A stretch of DNA of 56,578 bases from contig JAGFJL010000132.1 of assembly GCA_024102725.1 (NCBI GenBank), positions 1 through 56,578 on the forward strand, given 5' to 3'. Of the stretch, positions 1 through 8,922 are shown piece after piece (position 1 is the first letter of the stretch; each line of letters opens with the position of its first letter). The notes beneath the pieces were generated by a model. The model worked only from the letters and a program-made list of their open reading frames with translations. It was not told the DNA's origin and did no database searches. The stretch comes from Nitrococcus mobilis. GTDB lineage: Bacteria; Pseudomonadota; Gammaproteobacteria; Nitrococcales; Nitrococcaceae. Both the position numbers and the translations under genes were made by a program.

Positions 1-459
1 CAGGAGCGCGCCCAACGGCTCGACGAGTTGGAACAACGGCTAACACGTGCCGAGCGCGCGCGGCGACGCGAGCTGACCACCCGTTATGGGCATCTCGCGG
101 ACCGGCTGCACCGTCAGAATCCCCGCCACCACGTCCGGGAGCGGCTCGAGCAGATCGCGGCGCTGCGGCGGCGGCTGCAGGCCGCCTTCGACCAAGGCCT
201 ACGCAGCCGCCACCAGCTGCTCACCGGAACGGTACGGGCACTGGAAGCCGTCAGCCCTCTGAAGACGCTCGGCCGAGGGTACGCCATCGTCCGGCGCGAA
301 CGGGATGATCACATCGTGCGCCGGTCAAGCGAGGTGGCCCCGGGCGAGCGCGTCAGCGCCCGGCTCTACAGCGGTGAGCTCGTTTGCCGCGTCGAGGCGC
401 AGCGCGAGACGAGCGATGTGCACACCTTGCCGGAGGGGAGCGCTGAGACGAACGAATAA
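1..459 (+). CDS. xseA: Exodeoxyribonuclease VII large subunit, C-terminal part
   Basis: The reading frame is open from the first base, so the 5' part of the gene lies outside the window and about 152 codons remain. The visible part is the Arg/Glu-rich coiled-coil segment followed by the typical end of XseA, with SPLKTLGRGYAIVRR and then a short beta-rich tail (GERVSARLYSGELVCRVE). XseA with XseB degrades single-stranded DNA to acid-soluble oligonucleotides in the cytoplasm, in repair and recombination. No xseB follows; the next gene is putA after about 160 bases holding a repeat element. Family assignment rests on this C-terminal signature only, since the OB-fold and catalytic region are missing. 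Confidence 0.9.
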   Translation, partial: QERAQRLDELEQRLTRAERARRRELTTRYGHLADRLHRQNPRHHVRERLEQIAALRRRLQAAFDQGLRSRHQLLTGTVRALEAVSPLKTLGRGYAIVRRERDDHIVRRSSEVAPGERVSARLYSGELVCRVEAQRETSDVHTLPEGSAETNE

Positions 460-506
460 TGGAGGCCTCGAAAAATGCATGGTCCGCCCGGCGAAGGCCT
501 GGGTTC

Positions 507-557
507 ATCTTATTGTTCCGGAAGGGAAACTAGATTCCAGCCTACGCCGGAATGACG
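507..557 (+). repeat. MITE-like dispersed repeat, short copy 1
   Basis: The right end reads CCTACGCCGGAATGACG, the same terminal sequence as at 8476-8492 and 38396-38412 and, inverted, at 32645. The left end (around GTTCCGGAAGG) is degenerate, so this copy is short and partly decayed. It sits between xseA and putA. Repeats with a core like CATTCCGGCGAAGGCCGG are widespread in proteobacterial intergenic DNA. Confidence 0.6.
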
Positions 558-617
558 AAACCCGACACCTAATGAATAATCGGGTGCCCCACCCAGCCGG
601 AGATCCTGAGGTGTGGT

Positions 618-3600
618 ATGGATTTTGAGATACCCGACATCTTCTCCCACCCGCTCTACCTAAAGATCAACCAAGCCTATCGCGCCGACGAGACGGAGCA
701 TGTCACCATGCTGCTCCGGGAGGCGGCGCTGCCCGCCGCAGCCCAGCAGCGGATCACCGAACGCGCGCGGGCACTGGTGTGCGAGGTGCGCCGCAGTCGC
801 GTCCACAAAAGTGGCATCGACGCCTTCATGCACCAATACGAGCTCTCCAGTCATGAAGGGGTGGTATTGATGTGCCTGGCCGAAGCGCTGCTGCGCATCC
901 CGGACACGGCGACCATCGATAAGCTGATCGAAGACAAACTCGGCACGTCCCATTGGGAACGGCATCTCGGGGACAGCGATTCGCTGTTCGTCAACGCCTC
1001 CACCTGGGCATTGATGCTCACCGGGCGCCTGCTAAGCGATCGCGACCATCCGCAACAACACTTGCGCGGGGTACTGCAGCGGTTGCTAAGGCGCAGCAGC
1101 GAGCCGCTGATCCGCCAGGCATTGCGCCAGGCCATGCGCATCCTGGGGCGGCAGTTCGTGATGGGGCGCGATATCGAGGAGGCACTGCGGCGCGCGCGTG
1201 CCTCGGAGCAGCGTGGTTACCGCTATTCCTACGATATGCTCGGCGAGGCGGCGCGCACCGATGCCGACGCACGCCGTTACTTCGATCGCTACCGCCAGGC
1301 GATCGAGGCCATCGGCGAGAGCGCCGCCGGCCGCGGGCCGATCGACTCGCCAGGCGTATCCATCAAGCTCTCGGCGTTACACCCACGCTATGAGCTCGCC
1401 AACCGTGACCGAGCCCTGCGCGAGCTGCTGCCACGGTTGCGCGCCTTGGCGCTCCAGGCGGCACAGTATGATATCAATCTGACCGTCGATGCCGAGGAGG
1501 CGGCCCGCCTGGACCTTTCGCTGGAGCTCATCGATGCGCTGTGCGCCGACCCGCAGTTGCGCGCCTGGCAAGGCCTGGGGCTTGCAGTGCAGGCCTACCA
1601 GAAGCGGGCGTTCCCTCTGCTCGACTGGCTGGCCGAGCGGGCCGAACACCACGGTCGGCGGCTGATGGTGCGGCTGGTCAAGGGCGCCTACTGGGATACC
1701 GAGATCAAACGGGCCCAGGAGCTCGGCCTGAACGGCTATCCGGTGTTCACCCGCAAGTCCAACACCGATGTTTCCTATCTCGCCTGTGTCCGCAAGCTGT
1801 TGGCAAATCCCCGGTGTTTCTACCCGCAGTTCGCCACTCATAATGCCCATACTCTGGCCTACGTGCTGGAAGTGGCCGGCCCAAACCACGCCTTCGAGTG
1901 TCAACGTCTGCACGGCATGGGGGAGGCGCTCTATGACCAGGTGGTCGGCGCGGAGCAGCCGGGAATTGCTTGTCGAGTCTACGCGCCCGTGGGCAGCCAC
2001 GAAGACCTGCTGCCTTACCTGGTGCGGCGCCTGCTCGAAAACGGCGCCAATTCCTCATTCGTGAATCGCATCGTCGACGAGAAAGTGCCAGTCGAGGAAA
2101 TCATAGCCGACCCGATCGCCAAGATGGCCACCCGCTCGTATCTGCCGCATCCACGCATTCCCTTGCCGGTCAACATCTACGGCCCGCAGCGGCGCAACGC
2201 CAAGGGCGTGGATCTCGCCGACCTCGCCCAGCTCGAGTGGCTGCGCCAAGGCATGATGGAGGCGGATCGTCACGACTGGACGGCCACACCCCTTATCGGC
2301 GGACTGGGGTACGAGACTCAGCAAACGCCTGTGTTCTCGCCCGCAGACCGCTCACGACAGGTCGGCACGGTGGCCTTCGCCGACCGCGAGGCGCTCGAGC
2401 GCGCCCTCGCCTGCGCCCGGCAGGCCGCCGTCGACTGGGAGGCCTGCCGCGCCACAGAGCGCGCCGATTGCCTTGACCGCCTGGCCGAGCTCTACGAGCG
2501 GCACATGCCGGAGTTGGTGGCGCTGTGTGCCCGAGAGGCGGGCAAACACATCCCCGATGGCATCGCTGAGGTGCGCGAGGCGGTGGATTTTTGTCGTTAT
2601 TATGCCGCCCGCGCCCGCCTGGACCTAGAGCCGAGACAGCTGCCCGGGGCCACCGGCGAGCGCAATCAGCTCTCGCTGCACGGCCGGGGCGTATTCGCCT
2701 GCATCAGCCCCTGGAACTTCCCGCTCGCTATTTTCACCGGCCAGATCAGCGCGGCGCTGGTCGCCGGCAACGCCGTGATTGCCAAGCCGGCCGAACAGAC
2801 CTCGCTGATCGGAGCCTATGCGGTGCGGCTGATGCACGAAGCGGGCATCCCGCCGGATGTCCTGCAGTTCCTGCCCGGCGACGGGCCCAACGTGGGCCTG
2901 GCACTGGTACGGGACCAGCGGGTCGATGGCGTGGCCTTTACCGGCTCGGTAGCCACGGCCAAGCGCATCAATCGGGCGCTCGCCGAGCGAGAGGGGCCGA
3001 TCGTGCCGTTGATCGCCGAGACCGGTGGGCAAAACGGCATGATCGTCGACTCCTCCGCCCTGCCCGAGCAGGTGGTGAGCGATGTGGTGAAGTCGAGCTT
3101 TCAGAGCGCGGGGCAACGCTGCTCGGCCCTTAGGGTGCTTTATTTACAGGCGGAGATCGCCGAGCGCGTGATCGAGATGCTGATCGGGGCGATGGCCGAG
3201 CTGCGCATCGGTGATCCCTGGTGCCTTGCAACGGATGTCACGCCGGTGATCGATGAGGACGCCCGGCGCATGCTCGTAGCGCACGCCGAGCACATGAGCG
3301 CTACGGCGAAGCGGCTCTATCGCTGCGAACTGCCGACCGGAACCGAAAACGGCACGTTCTTCCCGCCCTGCGCCTTCGAACTGCGCAGCCTACGGCAACT
3401 CACGGAGGAGAAATTCGGTCCCATTCTGCACGTGATCCGCTATCAAACGCGCGATCTGGACCGGGTAATCGATGAGATCAACGCGACCGGCTACGGCTTG
3501 ACCTTCGGTATCCACAGCCGCATCGACACCACGGTAGAGCATGTGGTGAGCCGCATGCGCGTGGGCAATGTCTATGTCAACCGCAACATGATCGGCGCCG

Positions 3601-3803
3601 TGGTGGGCGTACACCCCTTCGGTGGCGAGGGCCTATCCGGCACCGGCCCCAAGACCGGCGGCCCGCATTATCTGCCACGGTTCACAAATGAGCGGGCGTT
3701 GAGCATCGATACCACCGCCGCCGGGGGCAACGCCACGTTGATGTCCCTGGGCGAGGAAGAGCCAGCTGACACCTTGCTGCTGGCCCAGCCGTCGAACCGC
3801 TGA
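618..3803 (+). CDS. putA: Bifunctional proline dehydrogenase / glutamate semialdehyde dehydrogenase PutA
   Basis: Converts proline to glutamate in two steps: FAD-dependent oxidation to pyrroline-5-carboxylate, then NAD-dependent oxidation of the semialdehyde. Of 1061 residues, roughly 1-130 are the helical arm, 180-480 the proline dehydrogenase barrel ([46 protein letters not shown]) and 550-1030 the aldehyde dehydrogenase. Glu801 in AETGGQ and Cys835 in [10 protein letters not shown] are the expected catalytic pair. The protein starts directly with the arm and lacks the N-terminal ribbon-helix-helix domain of enterobacterial PutA, so it should be enzyme only, not its own repressor. The ATG at 618 follows a weak AGGTGTGGT-type site. 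With the BCCT transporter at 39 kb it suggests use of compatible solutes, which is inference. Confidence 0.97.
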   Translation: MDFEIPDIFSHPLYLKINQAYRADETEHVTMLLREAALPAAAQQRITERARALVCEVRRSRVHKSGIDAFMHQYELSSHEGVVLMCLAEALLRIPDTATIDKLIEDKLGTSHWERHLGDSDSLFVNASTWALMLTGRLLSDRDHPQQHLRGVLQRLLRRSSEPLIRQALRQAMRILGRQFVMGRDIEEALRRARASEQRGYRYSYDMLGEAARTDADARRYFDRYRQAIEAIGESAAGRGPIDSPGVSIKLSALHPRYELANRDRALRELLPRLRALALQAAQYDINLTVDAEEAARLDLSLELIDALCADPQLRAWQGLGLAVQAYQKRAFPLLDWLAERAEHHGRRLMVRLVKGAYWDTEIKRAQELGLNGYPVFTRKSNTDVSYLACVRKLLANPRCFYPQFATHNAHTLAYVLEVAGPNHAFECQRLHGMGEALYDQVVGAEQPGIACRVYAPVGSHEDLLPYLVRRLLENGANSSFVNRIVDEKVPVEEIIADPIAKMATRSYLPHPRIPLPVNIYGPQRRNAKGVDLADLAQLEWLRQGMMEADRHDWTATPLIGGLGYETQQTPVFSPADRSRQVGTVAFADREALERALACARQAAVDWEACRATERADCLDRLAELYERHMPELVALCAREAGKHIPDGIAEVREAVDFCRYYAARARLDLEPRQLPGATGERNQLSLHGRGVFACISPWNFPLAIFTGQISAALVAGNAVIAKPAEQTSLIGAYAVRLMHEAGIPPDVLQFLPGDGPNVGLALVRDQRVDGVAFTGSVATAKRINRALAEREGPIVPLIAETGGQNGMIVDSSALPEQVVSDVVKSSFQSAGQRCSALRVLYLQAEIAERVIEMLIGAMAELRIGDPWCLATDVTPVIDEDARRMLVAHAEHMSATAKRLYRCELPTGTENGTFFPPCAFELRSLRQLTEEKFGPILHVIRYQTRDLDRVIDEINATGYGLTFGIHSRIDTTVEHVVSRMRVGNVYVNRNMIGAVVGVHPFGGEGLSGTGPKTGGPHYLPRFTNERALSIDTTAAGGNATLMSLGEEEPADTLLLAQPSNR

Positions 3804-3839
3804 AGGCCGTGCACGCGCTTTGTCCAGCGCGCCTTGGAT

Positions 3840-4442
3840 TCAGCTCGGAGCCTCAGCTCGTGCCTGACCGCGAGGCATACTTTCCTCCCGGAAGGAGATC
3901 GTTTGATAGCGATAAAATGTCATTCCACTGGCCCAGAACTCGGCTTTCAGACCGGCTTTCAGCCGCAGCCGACCCAGAAAATCGCTTGGTCGCGGCAGCT
4001 GGCGCCAAACCGTGGGCAAGAAGGTCGAGCGGCGCCCCTGCCACTCCAGGATCAGACCGTCCACGCCGGGTTGGAGTTGCGCCAGCAGCTCCCGTTCGCT
4101 CGCCACGCTCAATGCCTGCGGCGGCGTGAGCACCGAGATCTCCACAACGGCTTCCGCGAGCTCGGCCGACCGCAATGGCGCGAAGCGCGGATCACGTGCG
4201 CTGGCCGCATAGGCGTTCTCGGCGATGTCCTGCACCAACGGACGGCACGCCTCCAAACTGCCGATACAGCCCAGCAACTGATCGACCCGCCGCAGCGTGA
4301 CGAAACTGGCGGCCGGTTCGCACAGATGAGCCGGCCACTCCGGCAACACAACCGGCAACGCGCGGCCGCTCGACAGACCGTGACTCAGGCTGGCCCGGGC
4401 GAGCTCCAGGAGCCGCCGGCGCTCTGCGGGGTCAATCTTCAT
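3840..4442 (-). CDS. amrA: AmmeMemoRadiSam system protein A (AMMECR1-type)
   Basis: About 200 residues matching the AMMECR1 domain: FVTLRRVDQLLGCIGSLE corresponds to the family's FVTLxxxGxLRGCIG motif, followed by DPRFAPLRSAELAEAVVEIS and GLILEWQGRRSTFLPTVWRQ. The biochemical role of bacterial AMMECR1 proteins is not established. The ATG at 4442 (MKIDPAERRRLLELAR) overlaps the end of amrB by 11 bases, so the two are translationally coupled on the minus strand, with amrS divergent upstream. The gene is convergent with putA, leaving only 36 bases between them. A TTG at 4451 would add three residues. Confidence 0.9.
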   Translation of the reverse strand: MKIDPAERRRLLELARASLSHGLSSGRALPVVLPEWPAHLCEPAASFVTLRRVDQLLGCIGSLEACRPLVQDIAENAYAASARDPRFAPLRSAELAEAVVEISVLTPPQALSVASERELLAQLQPGVDGLILEWQGRRSTFLPTVWRQLPRPSDFLGRLRLKAGLKAEFWASGMTFYRYQTISFREESMPRGQARAEAPS

Positions 4443-5226
4443 AAACCGCAAAGGCCCCGTAGCCCACTACCCGCTGGCGGTTACCGGCGGTATCGCCCGA
4501 GCTGCAGAGCCTGAGCTGCTCGATACGCAGCCCCCGGCGGCGTGCCAGCTCGAGCAACCCAACGAGGGGATTGCGTCCACAGGCGTCCTGATAGCCGATC
4601 GCCTCAGGGCGCTTGCCCAGGATGTTCTCCGCGGTCCGGCTATCCATCCGCCGGGCGGTCTCGTAGTCATGATAGTGGCTGAGATCGGTGCTGACGACGA
4701 TCAAGGTTTCAGCGCCCCCCCAAAGGCGCTCCAACACCGCCGCCACCGCCTCGGCGGTCGCATCACCCACCGCCAACGGCACGAGGCGAAAATCATCGAG
4801 CAGATATTGCAGAAACGGCACCTGGACCTCCAGGCTGTGCTCTTCGGCATGCGCCTCATCCGAGAAACCCACATATGCGAGATCCGCGAGCCGCCCCAGC
4901 GCCGAGCTGTCCAGCGCCACCTCGCCCAGCGGGGTCGAAAAAGCATCGCCGGTATGGGCGGCGATGCCCGCAAAGCGCACCCGATGGGCGGGACCCAACA
5001 GTACGACCCGTTCGATGCGCGCATGCGCCGGTGCGATCCGCGCATAGGCCGCGGCCGCCGTAGAGCCGGAAAAGACATAGCCCGCATGCGGCACAATCAG
5101 CGCCTTCGGTGTATGAGGCTCGGCAACCCGGCGACTCATCAGCTCGCCCAACAGCCGACGCAGCGGCTCGGCCGCGCCGGGATAGAACAACTCAGCGACA
5201 GCGGGTTCGCGCACTTTTCTCGCCAT
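4432..5226 (-). CDS. amrB: AmmeMemoRadiSam system protein B (MEMO1 family)
   Basis: About 264 residues of the MEMO family, a fold related to non-haem iron LigB-type dioxygenases. Visible motifs are REPAVAELFYPG at the N-terminus, LIVPHAGYVFSGSTAAAAY with the conserved PHAGY histidine, VVLLGPAHRVRF, EHSLEVQVPFLQYLL and VVSTDLSHYHDYE, which carry the histidines expected around the metal site. The ATG at 5226 (MARKVREPAV) is preferred over one at 5277 because the family begins with this segment. It lies between amrA and amrS, the standard three-gene AmmeMemoRadiSam set of archaea and bacteria. The substrate of the set is unknown. Confidence 0.92.
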   Translation of the reverse strand: MARKVREPAVAELFYPGAAEPLRRLLGELMSRRVAEPHTPKALIVPHAGYVFSGSTAAAAYARIAPAHARIERVVLLGPAHRVRFAGIAAHTGDAFSTPLGEVALDSSALGRLADLAYVGFSDEAHAEEHSLEVQVPFLQYLLDDFRLVPLAVGDATAEAVAAVLERLWGGAETLIVVSTDLSHYHDYETARRMDSRTAENILGKRPEAIGYQDACGRNPLVGLLELARRRGLRIEQLRLCSSGDTAGNRQRVVGYGAFAVYED

Positions 5227-5391
5227 GGCTCTTGGTCGACCTCTCCCTCTGCGGCCACCACCCGCAACATTTCGCACCCCATGCGGGCCGCGGTGTGCCC
5301 AATTCGGTGTATTTAAGGCAACGCCATACCACCGATCAAATCACGCTGCGGTATTGACCTTATAGCCATATCGACGACACTTTCAAATGAG

Positions 5392-6522
5392 ATGACCGAA
5401 ATGAAGCAGCCCCTCGCACAAACCAAGCACACGTTCTTTGCGGCCGATACCATCGCTACCCGCTACTGGCACCGGCTGGAGGACGGGCGCATCCAATGCG
5501 ACGTCTGTCCACGGGCTTGCAAGCTCAAGCAAGGCCAGCGCGGGCTGTGCTTCGTGCGCGCCTGCCAGGACGAGCAGATCGTGCTGACGAGCTACGGACG
5601 CTCCAGCGGCTTTTGCATCGACCCGATCGAGAAAAAGCCGCTCAACCACTTCCTGCCCGGCACACCGGTGCTCTCCTTCGGCACCGCCGGCTGTAACCTC
5701 GCTTGCAAGTTCTGCCAGAACTGGGACATCAGCAAATCCCGGGAACTCGACACCCTAGCCGACCAAGCGGCACCGCAGGAGCTGGCCGCCGCAGCGCTAC
5801 GGACCGGCTGCCGCAGTGTGGCGTTTACCTACAACGACCCGGTCATTTTTCTGGAATACGCCATCGACATCGCGCAGGCCTGTCATGAGTACGGCCTCAA
5901 GGCCGTGGCCGTGAGCGCCGGCTACATGTGCGCCGAGCCGCGTGTGGAGTTTTATCGGCATATGGATGCCGCCAACATCGATCTCAAGGCATTTACGGAG
6001 CGCTTCTACCGCAAGCTGACCGGCTCCTCGCTCGCCCCGGTGCTGGAGACGCTGCAGTATCTGAAACACGAGACCAGCGTCTGGTTCGAAATCACTACCC
6101 TGCTGATCCCCGGACACAATGACGAGCCCAGCGAACTCGATGCCCTCAGCCGTTGGGTATGCGATAAGCTCGGTCCCGAGGTGCCGCTACACTTCACGGC
6201 CTTCCATCCGGATTTCAAGCTGCGCGAGCCCCCGCCTACCCCACCGGAGACCTTGACTCGGGCCCGGCACATCGCCATGGCCAACGGGCTGCACTATGTT
6301 TACACGGGCAATGTCCACGACCTGGACGGCGGCAGCACCTATTGCCAACGCTGTGGACAGCGCCTGATCGGCCGCGACTGGTATGAGCTCTCCACCTGGA
6401 ATGTGGATGCGCATGGCGGCTGCCGCTTTTGTGGCGCTCGCTTGCCCGGCGTCTTCGAGCTCACCCCCGGCAACTGGGGGCGCAAACGCATGGCCGTTGC
6501 CCTGCACCGCCGCGCTGTGTAA
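5392..6522 (+). CDS. amrS: AmmeMemoRadiSam system radical SAM enzyme
   Basis: A 376-residue radical SAM protein. GCNLACKFCQNWDIS carries the CxxxCxxC triad for the 4Fe-4S cluster that cleaves S-adenosylmethionine. An N-terminal cysteine set (CDVCPRACKLKQGQRGLCFVR) and a C-terminal zinc-ribbon-like set (YCQRCGQ and GCRFCGAR) are both typical of this subfamily, which is related to pyruvate-formate-lyase-activating enzymes. VSAGYMCAEPR and HFTAFHPDFKL are further family signatures. It is transcribed away from amrB-amrA across a 165-base divergent region. The product is not known for any AmmeMemoRadiSam system, so no reaction is assigned beyond radical SAM chemistry. Confidence 0.93.
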   Translation: MTEMKQPLAQTKHTFFAADTIATRYWHRLEDGRIQCDVCPRACKLKQGQRGLCFVRACQDEQIVLTSYGRSSGFCIDPIEKKPLNHFLPGTPVLSFGTAGCNLACKFCQNWDISKSRELDTLADQAAPQELAAAALRTGCRSVAFTYNDPVIFLEYAIDIAQACHEYGLKAVAVSAGYMCAEPRVEFYRHMDAANIDLKAFTERFYRKLTGSSLAPVLETLQYLKHETSVWFEITTLLIPGHNDEPSELDALSRWVCDKLGPEVPLHFTAFHPDFKLREPPPTPPETLTRARHIAMANGLHYVYTGNVHDLDGGSTYCQRCGQRLIGRDWYELSTWNVDAHGGCRFCGARLPGVFELTPGNWGRKRMAVALHRRAV

Positions 6523-6747
6523 ACACCTCCCTCGGTTGGTGTACCGCCACAAGCGTGCGTTTGTCGATGTGAAACGCTTGATTCGGTCAGGAATAACAAA
6601 ATTTTGAACCTATTCCCATCGCCGTTGGTTTCGGCGTGGTAATTAAAAGAGCGCAACGCTCGCGTCCTGCAAATCGGCGGCCGGGGGCGGAGGAGCCCGC
6701 TAAAGGCGCAATTTCAAGAATCGGCTGAAATCGCCAGAGAGGTTTGG

Positions 6748-7398
6748 ATGAAAGGCATGATGCAAGGGATGACAAGGACAGCGGTGGTGATCGGATTCGG
6801 CGCCTTAGCGGCCTTCACGGTCGGCGCTGAAGCGGCGTCTATTTCCAGCGGCCCTTATGTGGGCGTCGTCGGCGGGTACCAGAGCACGGATCTCGATTGG
6901 TCGGGAAGCCTTGGTGGCAGCTCAGCCAGCATAGACTCTCTTGCACTCGTGGGACCGCGGGTCGGTGTCGTCGGCGGATGGGGTATGTGGGGAGGCAATG
7001 ATATTTACGGCGCGGTGGAACTCAACGCCGCAACCAGTACCGCCGACGGCAGTGTGCGCGTGAACGGCTCCGGGTTGAAGTTGGAGAGTGAAGAGACCTA
7101 CGGCGCATCCGTGTTGTTCGGCCGGCGCATCGTCCCGGGAGCCCTTCTCTATGGCCGGGTCGGCTGGCAGCGGTTGCATAGTACGGCGCGTCTCGGGGGA
7201 GACTCTGACGATCAGTGGTTTGGCGGCATACGGGCTGGAGCCGGCGGCATGTGGGCGCTCTCGGACATGGTCACTTTTCGCATTGAGTATACGCACAGCT
7301 TTTATCGGTCGGAAAAATGGAAGGACCTGGCCGGAACGACCTTGAAAGTGAAACCCCGCGAGAACGTATTCCAAGGCGGGTTCACTGTAACATTTTGA
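6748..7398 (+). CDS. Outer-membrane beta-barrel protein (OmpA/OmpW-like porin fold)
   Basis: A 216-residue protein with an N-terminal signal peptide (a hydrophobic run VVIGFGALAAFTVG then AEAA) and alternating strands typical of eight-stranded outer-membrane barrels: GPYVGVVGGYQSTDLDW near the start, LYGRVGWQRLHSTARLG, and a final FQGGFTVTF ending in phenylalanine, the usual signal for Bam-mediated insertion. AGAGGMWALSDMVTFRIEY resembles the OmpA-like beta-barrel domain. A Shine-Dalgarno AGAGAGG lies five bases before the ATG at 6748. It stands alone, with a hairpin downstream. Its ligand or partner cannot be read from the sequence. Confidence 0.8.
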   Translation: MKGMMQGMTRTAVVIGFGALAAFTVGAEAASISSGPYVGVVGGYQSTDLDWSGSLGGSSASIDSLALVGPRVGVVGGWGMWGGNDIYGAVELNAATSTADGSVRVNGSGLKLESEETYGASVLFGRRIVPGALLYGRVGWQRLHSTARLGGDSDDQWFGGIRAGAGGMWALSDMVTFRIEYTHSFYRSEKWKDLAGTTLKVKPRENVFQGGFTVTF

Positions 7399-7421
7399 TT
7401 ATTATTAACTATTAGAAAAAT

Positions 7422-7441
7422 CGGCCCACTCGTTTGGGCCG
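7422..7441 (+). terminator. Hairpin after the outer-membrane protein gene
   Basis: CGGCCCA and TGGGCCG pair perfectly around a six-base loop, 24 bases after the stop. There is no clear T-run after the stem, so it is a weak intrinsic-terminator candidate. Confidence 0.45.
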
Positions 7442-8082
7442 CTTCCCGGTGCTGGGCAAGTGCAATCCTTTGCTTGGTGCACTTGCAAACGGCCCGGGAA
7501 CAGCATGGCTCAGACAAGCGAATCGCCCGCCTCGAGGCACCTGGCGCGGTGGGATCACCCGACGACCCGCCGACTCGCCCCCACGGGTGCGTTCATCCCC
7601 AGCGCGGAGAGCAGCGGAGGAATTGCCCAGATCGGGCAATTCAGGCTCGATCGCGCCGTCGCGCAGGCCACGGCCTAGAGCGAACGTGGCATCGGCGTGT
7701 CGGTGAACGTCGCGGCCCATCAGCCGGCCGAGCGGCGACTCGGGAAGCTGTGGAATATACCAATTAAACATAGCATCTAGCTCTTATATGTATAATTAAA
7801 ATATATCATATCGGTCTGGAATACATTCGCTAAAAATATATCAATTCATTTGTTCTGCATTTGCCCTTGCATAAAATAAATTTTGAGTTACCTTCTATCA
7901 AAAGCCTTCTCTATAAGCGAAGGCAAGGGTAGAGCTGTCTATTGCAGCCGCAGCAGGGAGAGAGCGTGAACAGAGCGAGCCATAAGGGTGCATAAAGAGG
8001 TATTCCTTAGCTAGCAAATCATAGCTTTTTAGGTCACTAGCTGATGAGGTGTTGCTTTACATACGTTACGTAACAGCCAATA
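7442..8082. other. Long intergenic stretch, GC-rich then sharply AT-rich
   Basis: The first 320 bases are GC-rich and open in several frames on both strands, but none shows recognisable protein features or a ribosome binding site. From about 7770 the composition falls to strongly AT-rich (TATATGTATAATTAAAATAT). This looks like promoter or acquired DNA ahead of the CsbD-like gene. A perfect 10-base palindrome GTTACGTAAC lies at about 8064-8073. Confidence 0.5.
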
Positions 8083-8118
8083 TTTTGACAGCAACCATAT
8101 TTTTGACAGCAACCATAT
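8083..8118 (+). repeat. Perfect 18-base tandem duplication with TTGACA boxes
   Basis: TTTTGACAGCAACCATAT occurs twice in tandem. Each copy contains TTGACA, identical to the sigma-70 -35 consensus. It lies 65 bases upstream of the CsbD-like start codon, so it may duplicate a -35 element or an operator. No strong -10 box is obvious at 17 bases from either copy. Confidence 0.6.
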
Positions 8119-8182
8119 TGATCGCAAATCGATTTCTTATTCATAGACATACCTTGATAGACATAACATTGGGAGATTGATT

Positions 8183-8386
8183 ATGGGCTGGGATACTGTT
8201 CAAGGAGATTGGCAGCGGCATGTAGGGCAAATACGGATACTATGGAGCAAGTTGACTGAAGACGAGTTGCAGCAGATCAACGGCCGCCGAGACATGCTGA
8301 TCGATAAGATTCATGAAAGGTATCAGCTTCCCAAGGATGCGGTAGAAGAGCAAGTCAAGATATTCGAGAGTCGATTCGATAGCTGA
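8183..8386 (+). CDS. CsbD-like stress-response protein
   Basis: A 67-residue hydrophilic protein beginning MGWDTVQGDWQRHVGQIR. The run WSKLTEDELQQINGRRDMLI followed by KIHERYQLPKDAVEEQVKIF matches the CsbD/YjbJ family, whose members typically carry WGKLTDDDL and a later GxxQERYG-like segment. CsbD proteins are abundant under general stress in many bacteria, but their molecular role is unknown. The ATG at 8183 is chosen because GGGAGA lies seven bases upstream; a TTG two codons earlier is less likely. The gene is AT-richer than its neighbours and stands alone behind an AT-rich promoter region with a tandem duplication. Confidence 0.85.
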   Translation: MGWDTVQGDWQRHVGQIRILWSKLTEDELQQINGRRDMLIDKIHERYQLPKDAVEEQVKIFESRFDS

Positions 8387-8423
8387 GAACCGCCCGTGAA
8401 AATAAAGGAGCATCTGATTTATT

Positions 8424-8492
8424 CGTCATACCGGCGATGACCGGTTTCCAGGTTTTTGATTTTACTGGATTCTGGCTTTCGCCGGAATGACG
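8424..8492 (+). repeat. MITE-like dispersed repeat, short copy 2
   Basis: Bounded by CGTCATACCGGCGA and its near-perfect inverted complement TCGCCGGAATGACG. The sequence and both flanks (ATCTGATTTATT to the left, AGAAGG to the right) match the longer copy at 38274-38412, so this appears to be an internal-deletion version of that element. Confidence 0.75.
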
Positions 8493-8541
8493 AGAAGGTA
8501 ATCGATTCAGAGGTTCCTAAAATAAACCCTTGAGGAAGATC

Positions 8542-8638
8542 AAGATTGCCAATCGTTTGGGTTTGCGTGCACAAGAGCGAGTAAGAGGTTTATTACCCTT
8601 GTAAGTAAAGGCAGGCGCCTGGATGATTGGCAATTTTT
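8542..8638 (+). other. Long-range inverted repeat closed by a T-run; possible small RNA
   Basis: AAGATTGCCAATC at 8542-8554 pairs with GATTGGCAATTTT at 8625-8637 (12 Watson-Crick pairs and one G-T), and the second arm runs into TTTTT. The 70 bases inside include a CAGGCGCCTG palindrome. This looks like a structured RNA ending in a U-tract, or a mobile-element remnant. The remaining 280 bases before the next gene show no convincing ORF. Confidence 0.35.
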
Positions 8639-8922
8639 AGAGGGATCGAATAATTATTGGCGCTTGGGTTACAGTATTCTGTTCAGGGCAGGGGAAACGC
8701 CAAAGGTAGGATTAAGTATCGTTATATCCTGCCGGGAAAGAGAGCAGGCTGTTCTCGCGATTGTAACCCCGGCGTCCGGCGCGGCCTTAGCCGCACAATC
8801 GCCGTGCCGCCGCAAACCTCATCATAGGGAAAACCGCGCAGACTGTGGCTTGATGGCTTGGGCGGAGAGCCGCACTATAACGCGCTCCCGGCGAACACCA
8901 CTGCGCCGCCACACCAATCCCT

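Noticed and set aside
7412..7771. A 119-codon minus-strand frame after the outer-membrane protein
   Set aside because: No recognisable domain, no ribosome binding site, and competing frames on both strands.
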